Below are positions 52,283-61,753 of a DNA stretch of 64,000 bases, piece by piece. The notes below the pieces were generated by a model. It saw nothing but the letters and a program-made list of their open reading frames with translations. It had not been told where the DNA came from and did not search any database. A program made the position numbers and the translations under genes. This DNA is from Thiosocius sp963719025 (GTDB lineage Bacteria; Pseudomonadota; Gammaproteobacteria; Chromatiales; Chromatiaceae), in contig CAVRBK010000037.1 of NCBI GenBank assembly GCA_963719025.1, positions 4,947 to 68,946 of the forward strand, in the 5' to 3' direction. Position 1 is the first letter of the stretch; every line of letters begins with the position of its first letter.

Positions 52283-53129
52283 ATGGCACAGGTCATCAAC
52301 ACCAACGTCATGTCGCTCAACTCGCAGCGTGTTCTGATGAACTCGCAGTCGAGCATGGCGACCTCGCTGGAACGGCTGTCATCGGGTCTGCGGATCAACC
52401 GCGCCAAGGACGATGCGGCCGGCCTGGCGATCGCGCAACGCTTCACCTCGCAGATCCGCGGTCTCGAACAGGCCAACCGCAACGCCAACGACGGCATCTC
52501 GCTGTTGCAGACCGCAGAAGGCGCGCTCGACGAAGTCGCCAACATGCTGCAGCGCATGCGGGAACTGACCGTTCAGTCGATCAACGGCACCATGAGCACA
52601 TCCGACCAGAATTCTCTGTCGGATGAGTACAACGAACTGAAGGCCGAGATCGGCCGGATCTTCGACTCCACCGAGTTCAATGGCACCAATCTGCTGGCCA
52701 CCGATGGCGCGCTGACAGATGCAGGTCGGGTTCAAGGCCGGCGCCAATTACCAGATCACCGTGTCGACCCAGAACATGAACGTTGCAGAGCACCCAGGGC
52801 GGTGGTCTTGCTTCCGTGACTCGGCAATCTGTCGATCGGGGCAGGCGGCCAGGGGGCTTCATTGGTCGAGTATCCTCGACAGCGGGATCGATGCAATCTC
52901 TGAACGTCGCAGCGATTTCGGTTCAAAGCAGAACCGTCTCGAGGCCACGGTGCGCAACAACGCCAACGTGATCGAGAACCAGAGCGCGGCCCGCAGCCGG
53001 GTGATGGATACCGACTTCGCGGCAGAGACGGCGAACCTGACCCGCACGCAGATCCTGCAGCAGGCCGGTACGGCGATGCTGGCCCAGGCCAACTCATTGC
53101 CGCAGAACGTGTTGTCGCTGTTGCGATAA
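52283..53129 (+). CDS. fliC: Flagellin (rightward copy 3; frameshifts)
   Basis: N-terminus as in copies 1 and 2, then RELTVQSINGTMSTSDQNSL. Frame changes near 52720 and between 52780 and 52870 break the centre (MQVGFKAGANYQITVSTQNM is readable in another frame). The C-terminal ILDSGIDAISERRSDFGSKQ, DFAAETANLTRTQILQQAGT, ANSLPQNVLSLLR ends at 53129. It differs from copies 1 and 2 mainly in the central third. Confidence 0.87.
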
Positions 53130-53187
53130 GAAACTGGGGAACCTCGTGATTTGAGGTATTCGTCAATTGGACGATAAATGGACTAGA

Positions 53188-53221
53188 GACGGTAAATGCG
53201 ACGATGGTTCGCATAACCGTC
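53188..53221. repeat. Flagellin-leader palindrome variant, copy E
   Basis: GACGGTaAATGCGA and TTCGCATaACCGTC enclose a CGATGG loop. It has the same architecture as copies B to D but different arm bases, so the pairing is kept while the sequence changed. It lies 58 bp after the third rightward flagellin and 107 bp before flaG. A weak sigma28-like -10 (GACGATAA, 53170-53177) lies just upstream. Confidence 0.55.
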
Positions 53222-53327
53222 AAATACGAGTCGGACCGCGGTTGGGGGACACCAAACGCGGGCCCGGGGACCAGGCAGCAACGGTTTACCGCTGTGAGGG
53301 GCTCCCGGCTGACAAAGGGGCATAAAG

Positions 53328-53697
53328 ATGACTAGCGATATAGGGATGATCAAAGCAGCTCACCCGGCTGCGGTGCAGACCCATCCCACTGCGCCAACGG
53401 GACGTCCGGAAGCGGACGTACAGGCGAAGGGCAATCCTGATCTCTGCCCGCCAGGCCGAACCGGCCGAAAAGGAATCGGAACCGCTCGAAGATGTGGTAT
53501 CGGATCTCAATAATCTGGTACGCGAATTGCACCGTGAATTGAAGTTCTCGGTCGATCAAGACAGCGGGGACACCGTGATCAAGGTTGTCGATCGTGAGAC
53601 CGACGAGGTGGTCCGGCAGATTCCGAGTGAAGAAGTGATGCATCTGCGCAAGCGGCTGCAAGAGGCGGCGGGCGTGTTTTTCCAAGACTCCGCTTGA
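53328..53697 (+). CDS. flaG: FlaG family flagellar protein (one frameshift)
   Basis: The N-terminal frame (MTSDIGMIKAAHPAAVQTHP) changes near 53440 (after GNPDL) to AEKESEPLEDVVSDLNNLVR, then ELHRELKFSVDQDSGDTVIK and VVDRETDEVVRQIPSEEVMH, the conserved FlaG C-terminus. About 123 residues. FlaG affects filament length in polar flagellates, and it lies between flagellin and fliD as in Pseudomonas and Vibrio. Confidence 0.85.
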
Positions 53698-53741
53698 GTT
53701 TGCGGGTAACTGAAGCAACTGGAACGAAGGAGTAATTCGAT

Positions 53742-55080
53742 ATGTCGATCACCGCAGCTGGCGTGGGTTCCGGGATCGATATCGAATCGATTGTCACCCA
53801 ACTGATGAGCCTCGAGCGTCAGCCTCTGGTCGCCTTGCAGCGACGGGAGTCTGACACCCGCGCCCAGATTTCAGCGTACGGCACGCTCAAGAGCGCGGTC
53901 TCGTCGTTCCAGGATGCCATGAAAGACCTGAGTTCCCTGGACAAATTCCGGGTGCTTCGAGACCGATTCCTCCGACGAGGATGTGATGACCGCGAGCGCC
54001 GACAGCGATGCGGCGGGTGGCATCTACAGTCTCGACGTCACCCGCCTGGCGCAGAATCACAAGCTGGGTTCGGCCGAACTGAGCAATACCACGACCATCG
54101 GTGGTGGCGCGGGAGATGAACTGACCCTGACGGTGGGCACCGATTCGGCGACGATCGACCTTTCCACTGCTCAGACCCTGAGCGAACTCCGTGATGCAAT
54201 CAATTCGGCCGCGGACAATCCTGGTGTGACCGCGTCGATCATCAATGTCGACAGCGACAACCAGGCGATCGTATTGACCGCCGACGAGTCCGGATACGAC
54301 GACCGTGTGCAACTGTCCTACGGCGGTGCTATCAATGCCGCGACCTTCAATTTCAGCACGCGCAACGAAGACACCCTGGGCGATCCGATGGTCGACCTCA
54401 CCCAGCTCGATGCCGCCTTCAGTATCGATGGCTTCGATATCGTTACCTCGAGCAACAACGTCAGCAGCGTGGTCGATGGCCTGAATATCGAGCTGAAAGG
54501 GGTGGGCGAAGCGCTCCTCAATGTGACCCGTGACACGGCGTCCATCCAGGAATCGGCGCAATCCTTCATCGATTCCTACAACAATGTGTTCAACACGATC
54601 GATTCCCTGCAGGCCGATGAGCTCAGTGGTGATTCCACCCTGCTGAGTGTCGAACGTCAGATGCGCGGCATCCTGAATTCGCAGCCGGTCGGGCTCGATG
54701 GCAGTTTCAGCGCCTTGTCCGAGCTGGGGATCAAGACCGATCGGGAGACCGGGCTGCTGACCCTGAACACCAGCGAGTTCACTGAAGCGCTGGATTCTGA
54801 TTTCGCCAGTGTCGCCAAGGTGTTTGCCAATGACGACCAGGGGTACGCCTTCCGTTTCGACGCCATGGCCGCCAGCCTGCTCGACGAGGACGGCCTGATC
54901 GATGCACGTGAAGACGGTCTCGATACCCGCGTACGTCGCCTGGAAGATGCCCAGGCCGATCTCGAGCGCCGGCTGGATCTGCGCGAAGTGGCCTTGCGCC
55001 GGCAATATACCGCGCTGGATCAACTGGTTGGGACATTGCAGTCGACCAGCTCCTTCCTGCTGCAGAATTTCTCAGCTTGA
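53742..55080 (+). CDS. fliD: FliD, flagellar filament cap (one frameshift)
   Basis: Starts MSITAAGVGSGIDIESIVTQ, LMSLERQPLVALQRRESDTR, TLKSAVSSFQDAMKDLSSLD. A frame change near 53955 leads to MTASADSDAAGGIYSLDVTR, NHKLGSAELSNTTTIGGGAG, TLSELRDAINSAADNPGVTA, and the C-terminal ADLERRLDLREVALRRQYTA, TLQSTSSFLLQNFSA. About 446 residues. FliD caps the filament and guides flagellin folding. Confidence 0.92.
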
Positions 55081-55118
55081 TGCACGTCATCCGCGGTATT
55101 TTCGTGACTCGGATTCCC

Positions 55119-55145
55119 TCAATTTTCCATCCGACGTGCCGTTAG
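55119..55145 (+). promoter_or_regulatory. Possible sigma28 promoter of fliST
   Basis: TCAATTTT (55119-55126), 11-bp spacer, GCCGTTAG (55138-55145). Six of eight bases match each sigma28 element with correct spacing, 35 bp before the fliS start. Confidence 0.5.
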
Positions 55146-55180
55146 TCTTAGTGATCCAAGATCACCCCGGAAACAAATAA

Positions 55181-55621
55181 ATGACCTACGGTAAAAAACC
55201 TTCAGGCGTGGCGAAATACGGCAAAGTCGCCGCGGAATCGGAAGTTGCCTACGCCAGTCCTCATCGTCTCGTGCAGATGCTGATGGAAGGTGCCCTGGAC
55301 AAGGTGGCAACTGCCAAGGGATGTATCGAACGCAATGATCTCGAAGGCAAAAGCCGACAGATCACCTGGGCCATGTCGATCATCAATGGCCTGCGCACCA
55401 GTCTCGATCTCGACGCCGGTGGCCCGATAGCGGTCAATCTGGACGATCTCTACGCCTACATGACCCGTCGGCTGATCGATGCCTCTGCACAGAACGATCC
55501 GGACGCCCTGGGCGAAGTGATAGATCTGCTGCTCGAGATCAAGGGTGCCTGGGACGCGATGCCCGACGAGGTGCGTGGTTCCGGCGGTACAAAATATGCC
55601 AGCGGCCAGGAGGCTGTCTGA
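55181..55621 (+). CDS. fliS: FliS, flagellin export chaperone
   Basis: 146 residues, intact. FliS helices: AAESEVAYASPHRLVQMLME, GALDKVATAKGCIERNDLEG, AMSIINGLRTSLDLDAGGPI, AVNLDDLYAYMTRRLIDASA. FliS wraps the flagellin C-terminus to stop it polymerising in the cytoplasm. Followed by fliT after two bases. Confidence 0.94.
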   Translation: MTYGKKPSGVAKYGKVAAESEVAYASPHRLVQMLMEGALDKVATAKGCIERNDLEGKSRQITWAMSIINGLRTSLDLDAGGPIAVNLDDLYAYMTRRLIDASAQNDPDALGEVIDLLLEIKGAWDAMPDEVRGSGGTKYASGQEAV

Positions 55622-55623
55622 CC

Positions 55624-55935
55624 ATGGTCGCCTCGCGTCACCAGCTGCTCGATGATGCACTCAGCATGAGCCGGCGCATGGCGGCACTGGGTGATGCGGG
55701 TGACTGGGACGCGGTGATCGCGCTCGAACCGGAACGCCGCAGCCTGCTTGAACAGGCTTTTGCCACCCATGCCCCGGCCGACGAGGTGGTGGCAGACCGG
55801 GTGCGTGCAATCCTCGATCTCGACAAGCAGCTGATGGCGCAGAGCGTCGAGGCGCGGGATCGGGTCGCCGAGGAAATCGGTCTGGCCAGCAAAGGCCGTA
55901 AGGCCTCCAACGCCTACCAGTCAGCCGGTCGCTGA
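55624..55935 (+). CDS. fliT: FliT-like flagellar chaperone
   Basis: 103 residues, helical: LLDDALSMSRRMAALGDAGD, VIALEPERRSLLEQAFATHA, ILDLDKQLMAQSVEARDRVA. The FliT family is weakly conserved. The position after fliD-fliS and the length and helix pattern support the call. FliT would chaperone FliD. Confidence 0.8.
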   Translation: MVASRHQLLDDALSMSRRMAALGDAGDWDAVIALEPERRSLLEQAFATHAPADEVVADRVRAILDLDKQLMAQSVEARDRVAEEIGLASKGRKASNAYQSAGR

Positions 55936-56032
55936 ATCCCGCTGTCCCTCTCCCCGCCACGATGTGGCGCCTTCGCCTGTGGCGATCCCGGCACGCATCG
56001 AGCCTTTATGCTGAGGCTGCCGCGGACATCGT

Positions 56033-56843
56033 CTATCGTTTCAGTACCAGTTCGATCACGGCCTTGCTGCCGAAATAGGCCAGCATCAGCACGGCGAAGC
56101 CGACCAGCGTCCAGCGGATCGCGGTGCGCCCGCGCCAACCGAAACGATAGCGGCCCCACAGCAGGATCGCGAAGGCAAACCAGGCGACGATGGACAGCAC
56201 CGTCTTGTGCACCAGGTGCTGGGCGAACATGTCCTCGAGATAGACGAAACCGGTCACCAGGCCGATGCTGAGCAGGATGAAGCCGAGGCTGATCATTTCG
56301 AACAGCAGGGCCTCCATGGTCTGCAGCGGCGGCAGGGCGCGGATGAAACCACCGGGATGGTGGCGCCGCAGATGCGTGTCCTGGACCGCCAGCAGCAGGG
56401 CCTGGGCGCTGGCCAGGGTGAGCAGGCTGTAGGCCAGCATCGAGGTCAGGACATGCACGCGCAGGGCCCAGCCGGCATTCTCGGCCGAGAAGATGGATGC
56501 CCGGGTATCGCAGGTCGAGCAGGATCGTGATCGCAGCCAGCGGCAGCGCCAGGATCGCCAGGTTCTCGACCGGCTTGGTCAGCGCCGAGATCAGCAGCAG
56601 CCCGGCGATCGTCCAGGCGGCCAGTGACACCGTGTTGAAAAAGCTCAGGTTCAGCCCACCGTCGGTGAACAGCTCGAAGTACAGCATGAGGGCGTGCAGC
56701 GTCAGGGCGGCAAATCCAAGGCCCACGCCAAGGCTGCGCGGCGGGCGCCAGCTGTCGCCGGTGCCGAACAGCCGCAGGCCGGTACTGAATCCGCCGACAA
56801 AGTACAGGGCAGCGGCGGGAAGTGCGATCAGTGTCATGTTCAT
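56033..56843 (-). CDS. ypjD: CcsA/YpjD-type cytochrome c assembly membrane protein (one frameshift)
   Basis: Starts at ATG 56843 (MNMTLIALPAAALYFVGGFS). Membrane segments follow (LGVGLGFAALTLHALMLYFE, VSLAAWTIAGLLLISALTKP, LAILALPLAAITILLDLRYP). One frame change near 56495 leads to VHVLTSMLAYSLLTLASAQA, LLAVQDTHLRR, PPLQTMEALLFEMISLGFIL and the end GSKAVIELVLKR. About 270 residues and eight helices. The family resembles the heme-handling CcsA/CcmC fold. It is divergent from ffh, exactly as ypjD is in other gammaproteobacteria. Confidence 0.82.
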
Positions 56844-56934
56844 GCGGAAACAAATCATGGCATAACGTTCCAACGCCTGCATCCGTATAATGGTGCAGCC
56901 AAGGGGTCGGCGTGACCCGCTAAAGATCGGAACC

Positions 56935-58339
56935 ATGTTTGCCAGTCTCTCTGACCGCCTCGGCGGCGTATTACAAAAGGTTCGCGGCCAGGGCCGGATC
57001 AGCGAAGACAACATCAAGGACACCCTGCGCGAGGTGCGCATGGCCCTGCTCGAGGCCGACGTGGCGTTGCCGGTGGTCAAGGACTTCGTCGAGCAGGTGC
57101 GCGAGAAGGCCGTCGGCGAGGAGGTGCTGCAAGAGCCTGACCCCGGCCAGGTGCTGGTCAAGATCGTCAACGACGAACTGGTGCATGTCATGGGCGAGGC
57201 GAACGAGCAGCTGAATCTGGCGGCCCAGCCACCGGCGGTGATCCTGATGGCCGGCCTGCAGGGCTCGGGTAAGACCACCAGCGTGGCCAAGCTGGCGCGC
57301 ATGCTCAAGGAGCGCGAGAAGAAAAAGGTCATGGTGGTCAGTGCCGATGTCTATCGACCGGCGGCCATCGAGCAGTTGAAGACGCTGGCGACCGAGGTTG
57401 AGGCCGAGTTTCTTCCCAGTCGAGCCCGGATCAGAAGCCACTGGCGATTGCGCGCTCGGCGCATCGCCGCGGCACGCAAGGGCTATGTCGATGTGCTGAT
57501 CGTCGATACCGCCGGCCGCCTGCACGTCGACCAGGACATGATGGCCGAGATCCAGGCGCTGCATGCCGAACTGAACCCGGTCGAGACCCTGTTCGTGGTC
57601 GACGCGATGACCGGTCAGGATGCCGCCAATACCGCCAAGGCCTTCAACGATGCGCTGCCGCTGACCGGTGTGATCCTGACCAAGACCGACGGCGATGCGC
57701 GCGGCGGCGCGGCGCTGTCGATTCGCCAGATCACCGGCAAGCCGATCAAGTTCCTGGGCGTCGGCGAGAAGACCACGGCGCTGGAGCCCTTCCACCCCGA
57801 CCGCGTGGCCTCGCGCATCCTCGGCATGGGCGACGTGCTGTCGCTGGTCGAGGAGGTCACGACCAAGGTCGATCAGGACAAGGCCGCCAAGCTGGCCAAG
57901 AAGATCCACAAGGGCAAGGGTTTCACCCTGGCGGATTTCAAGGAACAGATGGAGCAGATGGCCAATATGGGTGGGATGGCCGGCCTGATCGACAAGCTGC
58001 CCGGCATGGGCCAGGTGCCGGATGCGGTCAAGGCGCAGGTCGGCGACAAGGAGGTCAAGAAACTGATTGCCATCATCAACTCCATGACCCCGCAGGAGCG
58101 ATCATTCCCGGCGGTGATCAAGGGATCGCGCAAGAAGCGTATCGCCAGTCGGTTCCGGCACCCAGGTGCAGGACGTCAACAAGCTGCTGAAGCAGTTCAC
58201 CCAGATGCAGAAGATGATGAAAAAGATGAAGGGTGGTGGCATGGCGAAGATGATGCGCGGCATGAAGGGCAAGATGCCCGGCGGCTTCCCCGGCGGCGGC
58301 ATGCCACCCGGTGGTGGTGGGGGCGGGTTCCCGTTCTGA
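56935..58339 (+). CDS. ffh: Ffh, signal recognition particle protein (three frameshifts)
   Basis: Starts ATG 56935 (MFASLSDRLGGVLQKVRGQG). NG domain: ILMAGLQGSGKTTSVAKLAR, VVSADVYRPAAIEQLKTLAT, VDVLIVDTAGRLHVDQDMMA, GVILTKTDGDARGGAALSIR. The M domain has GMGQVPDAVKAQVGDKEVKK and a Met/Lys/Gly end (QFTQMQKMMKKMKGGGMAKM). Two compensating indels (57424-57465: a lost C in AGCTCG, an extra C before ATCGCC) garble about 14 residues. An extra base near 58149 hides the true end at 58339. Ffh is essential, so these must be sequence errors or lethal. Confidence 0.93.
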
Positions 58340-58341
58340 CC

Positions 58342-59095
58342 ATGCGTCACAGCGGGTGGATCTTTGCCGGCCTCGCGCTGCTGCGTTGCCGCATCACGGT
58401 GTTGGCGGCGGCCCCCTGTGCAGAACTGATCGGCCAGAGCAATGCGCAGCTCGAGGCGATGCGCCGGCATGCCGCAGCGATCGAGGGCAGCCTGCAGAAT
58501 CTCAGTGATGCGCTGCTGCGCGCGGAGCAGCGCAACAAGGAACAGACGGCCCAGATCGAGCGGCTCGAGGCCGAGCTGCGCGCCCAGCGCGCGCGTGACC
58601 CCGCTGAGCACGCAACGCCAGAGGCGGGAATTTTTCCGCGCCTTGCGGCGCCAACTCCCGGTATCCGCGCTGTACGAGATCCGGCCCGACCGGCTGATCA
58701 TCGCCAATGATCCGGTGTTCATCTTCGGCAAGGGGGAGCTGGGAGCCGAGGGCCAGGACCGGCTGCAACCGCTGGTCGCCGCGATGCGCGGTCTGCTCGA
58801 GCAGCTGCCCGACGCGTTCCCCTGGCGGGTGCGGATCGAGGGCCACAGCGACAGTCGGCCGTTGCGCACCAACAAGCGCTTCGCCAGCAACTGGGAACTG
58901 TCGGCGGCACGCGCCCTCAGTGTGCTCAAGTATTTCGTTTCGCAGGGCCTGCCGGAGGCGCGGCTTTCAGCGGTCGGCCTGGCCGATACGCAGCTGCGCG
59001 ATCCGGGTGACAGCAAGGCGGCACATCGCCGCAACCGGCGCATCGAGGTCCACCTGATCTACGTCCCGCCCGCTTTGGATCAAGGCTCGCCCTGA
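58342..59095 (+). CDS. OmpA/MotB C-terminal domain protein (one frameshift)
   Basis: Starts ATG 58342 two bases after ffh, with a signal or anchor (GWIFAGLALLRCRITVLAAA) and a coiled coil (QLEAMRRHAAAIEGSLQNLS, KEQTAQIERLEAELRAQRAR). One frame change near 58605 leads to EFFRALRRQLPVSALYEIRP and an OmpA-like domain: DRLQPLVAAMRGLLEQLPDA, WRVRIEGHSDSRPLRTNKRF, NWELSAARALSVLKYFVSQG, AAHRRNRRIEVHLIY. About 250 residues. Peptidoglycan binding is expected. MotB-like layout, but no MotA gene is nearby. Confidence 0.78.
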
Positions 59096-59588
59096 TCGTA
59101 TTCGCTTGAGGCGAGCAGGCGGTTGACCAGCTGCCGGCTGTCGTCATCCCGGCGACCGCCGTCGGCCGGCGTCCAACTCATGTCTGCCTCCAGCCGGTAC
59201 GATCCAAGGAAACGTTGCGGCGGCGTGCCGCCGCCAGTCGTCGGGTGACAGCATGGAGAAGGCCGGCGACGCCATCGGCCCCCTCGTAAAGGTGGTAGGT
59301 GCGCCCGGGAATGCGTCGAAACGCGCAGCGCGCATGGTGCAGACGTTGATCTTCGCGGGCCTGCTCCAGGATCTCTCTCGCCTGGGCCTGCAGGGCCTTG
59401 ACCTGATCGGCGATCACCTGCAACTGGCCACCGAGCCGCCGCTGATCATCTGGTCGGCCTGATCGATCTCGCGGGCCAGGTCGAGCAGACCGAAACCGGG
59501 CGCCAGCCGGCTGACCGGATAGGGCGCGCTATGCCCCGCGCCCTGGTGGATCTGCGGCTTTTTCGTCTTGCTGTTGTCGGGGGTCACG
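59080..59588 (-). CDS. DUF2452 family protein (frameshifts)
   Basis: The best start is GTG 59588 (VTPDNSKTKKPQIHQGAGHS). Next comes PYPVSRLAPGFGLLDLAREI, then after a frame change LQVIADQVKALQAQAREILE and HARCAFRRIPGRTYHLYEGA, then FSMLSPDDW, and at the end GSYRLEADMSWTPADGG and LVNRLLASSEYDQGEP. This is the DUF2452 pattern. Function is unknown. The family usually has ~170 residues, as here. It converges on the OmpA-like gene and overlaps its 3' end by ~16 bp. At least three frame changes. Confidence 0.7.
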
Positions 59589-59685
59589 TTTCTACTTCAC
59601 AAAGACCGAAATATGCGTACAATACGCCGTTTCTCTCGGGCCGGCTGGTCCGGGTATCCAGGACAGATTCAAGGCTAACAGTAAA

Positions 59686-59940
59686 ATGGTATCTATTCGT
59701 CTTTCAAGGTCGGGTGCGAAGAAGCGTCCTTTCTACCATCTCGTCGCCGCCGATTCGCGTCGCGCACGTGGTGGCCGCTACATTGAGCGCCTCGGCTTTT
59801 ACAACCCGGTTGCGGTTGAGGGCGAAGAGGGCCTGCGCATCGATCTGGCACGCGTTGACCACTGGGTCTCCGTCGGCGGTCAGTTGAGCGACCGTGCACG
59901 CAAGCTGGTCGACAACTACCGCAAGACCGCGCAGGACTGA
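59686..59940 (+). CDS. rpsP: 30S ribosomal protein S16
   Basis: 84 residues, intact. MVSIRLSRSGAKKRPFYHLV, AADSRRARGGRYIERLGFYN, RVDHWVSVGGQLSDRARKLV. First of the conserved rpsP-rimM-trmD-rplS operon. Confidence 0.97.
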   Translation: MVSIRLSRSGAKKRPFYHLVAADSRRARGGRYIERLGFYNPVAVEGEEGLRIDLARVDHWVSVGGQLSDRARKLVDNYRKTAQD

Positions 59941-59985
59941 TCTGCCGGACTTTTTGCCCGTGCTGAGACGCCGCGAGGCCTCCCC

Positions 59986-60537
59986 GTGAGCGACAAGGTC
60001 AGCACTGCGACCGGAGTAACTGCCGAGGGTGACGAGCAGTGTTTCGTCACCCTCGGTCGCATTTCCGGGGCGCATGGCATCCAGGGCTGGGTTCGTGTGC
60101 ATTCGGATACCAGCCCGCGTGAAAACATTGTGAGTTACTCACCCTGGTACCTGGAAAGGCAGGGTGAGCGGCAGCGCTGGAAGGTGAATGCCGGGCGTCG
60201 TCAGGGCAAGGCCGTTGTGGCCAAGCTGGCGGGTTGTAATGACCGTGACGAGGCCGAAGCGCTGGTCGGCGCGTTGATCACGATCCCGCGATCGGTGCTG
60301 CCGCAGACTGCAGCGCCCGGTGAGTATTACTGGGCCGACCTGGTCGGCTTGCAGGTACAGACCATTGACGGCGTGGAACTCGGCCGCATCGAACAGCTGT
60401 TCGAGACCGGTGCCAACGATGTCATGGTGGTCAAAGGTGATCGTGAGCGGCTGGTGCCGTACATCTGGGAGCAGGTGGTACGCGAGGTGGATCTGCAGGC
60501 TGGCATGATGCGGGTCGACTGGGACCCGGATTTTTAG
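59986..60537 (+). CDS. rimM: RimM, 16S rRNA processing protein
   Basis: 183 residues, intact. FVTLGRISGAHGIQGWVRVH is the conserved N-terminus; PGEYYWADLVGLQVQTIDGV, GANDVMVVKGDRERLVPYIW and the PRC-barrel end VREVDLQAGMMRVDWDPDF follow. RimM binds S19 and helps mature the 30S head. Confidence 0.96.
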   Translation: MSDKVSTATGVTAEGDEQCFVTLGRISGAHGIQGWVRVHSDTSPRENIVSYSPWYLERQGERQRWKVNAGRRQGKAVVAKLAGCNDRDEAEALVGALITIPRSVLPQTAAPGEYYWADLVGLQVQTIDGVELGRIEQLFETGANDVMVVKGDRERLVPYIWEQVVREVDLQAGMMRVDWDPDF

Positions 60538-60546
60538 GCGACAGGT

Positions 60547-61285
60547 ATGCGTTTCGATGTCATCAGCCTGTTTCCGGAGATGTTTGACGCGATCCGACTG
60601 GGTGTGACCGGACGTGCGATAGAGCGTGCACAGGTAACGCTCGAACTGTGGAATCCGCGTGACTACGCCGAGGATACGCACCGCACGGTCGATGATCGTC
60701 CCTACGGCGGCGGACCGGGCATGGTGATGATGGTCGAGCCCCTGCGGCGGGCCATCGAGGCGGCCAGGGCCGGCTGCGCCGACAGCCGGGTGGTCTACCT
60801 GAGTCCGCAGGGACGCCGGTTCGACCAGCGCGGCGGCGCAGCAGATGACGTCGCGCCGGGTGTGATCCTGCTGGCCGGGCGCTACGAAGGCATCGACGAG
60901 CGCCTGATCGAGGCGGCATGTCGACGAAGAGTGGTCGATCGGCGACTACGTGCTGTCGGGCGGCGAACTGCCGGCGATGGTGATGATGGACGCGGTGATC
61001 CGATTGCTGCCCGGCGTGCTGGGGCATGTGGATTCGGCCGAACAGGACTCGTATGTGGACGGTCTGCTGGACTGCCCACACTACACGCGGCCCGAGGATA
61101 TCGACGGTCGCACGGTGCCGGAGGTGTTGGTCTCCGGTAACCACGAGCGGATACGCCGCTGGCGACTGAAGCAGGCGCTGGGGCGGACATGGTCGCGCAG
61201 GCCGGACCTCCTCGAGGGGCGGGTGCTGAGCGATGAAGAAAACGATTTACTTGACGAATACATTCGTGCCCACAGCGGCACATGA
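60547..61285 (+). CDS. trmD: TrmD, tRNA (guanine37-N1)-methyltransferase (one frameshift)
   Basis: N-terminal frame: MRFDVISLFPEMFDAIRLGV, RTVDDRPYGGGPGMVMMVEP, GVILLAGRYEGIDERLIEA. One extra G near 60915 (GAGGCGGCATG for GAGGCGCATG) shifts the frame. The rest reads VDEEWSIGDYVLSGGELPAM, DSAEQDSYVDGLLDCPHYTR, VPEVLVSGNHERIRRWRLKQ and ends at 61285. About 245 residues, the usual length with trefoil knot. TrmD is essential in most bacteria, so the frameshift is probably an error. Confidence 0.95.
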
Positions 61286-61303
61286 GGCACAGGAGCAGCG
61301 GCG

Positions 61304-61660
61304 ATGAGCAATATCATCCAGGAACTCGAAACAGAACAAATGGGCAAAACCCTGCCGGATTTCGGTCCTGGCGATACCGTGGTTGTGCAGGTGAAAGTGG
61401 TTGAAGGTCAGCGTGAGCGCCTGCAGGCCTTCGAAGGTGTCTGCATCGCCAAGCGTAACCGCGGCCTCAACTCATCGTTCACCGTGCGCAAGATGTCGCA
61501 CGGCGAGGGTGTTGAGCGCGTCTTCCAGTCATACAGCCCGATCGTCGCCGATGTCGAGGTCAAGCGCCGCGGCGACGTCCGTCGCGCCAAGCTGTACTAC
61601 CTGCGCGGCCTGACCGGCAAGGCCGCCCGCATCAAGGAAAAGATCAAGTCTTCCTCCTGA
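61304..61660 (+). CDS. rplS: 50S ribosomal protein L19
   Basis: 118 residues, intact. IIQELETEQMGKTLPDFGPG, DTVVVQVKVVEGQRERLQAF, GVCIAKRNRGLNSSFTVRKM, RAKLYYLRGLTGKAARIKEK. Last gene of the operon, followed by a strong terminator. Confidence 0.97.
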   Translation: MSNIIQELETEQMGKTLPDFGPGDTVVVQVKVVEGQRERLQAFEGVCIAKRNRGLNSSFTVRKMSHGEGVERVFQSYSPIVADVEVKRRGDVRRAKLYYLRGLTGKAARIKEKIKSSS

Positions 61661-61691
61661 TCGAATCGCGGCCCCGAGGGGCGGTGAAAAG

Positions 61692-61723
61692 AAAGGCCAC
61701 CGTGGAAACGCGGTGGCCTTTTT
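61692..61723 (+). terminator. Rho-independent terminator of the rpsP-rplS operon
   Basis: AAAGGCCACCG-TGGAAA-CGCGGTGGCCTTTTT: a stem of about nine GC-rich pairs and T-run about 30 bp after rplS. The A-run on the other arm may also serve the convergent antiporter operon. Confidence 0.88.
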
Positions 61724-61753
61724 GCGTTGTCGGCGGGCGCGTGCATCGGGTAA

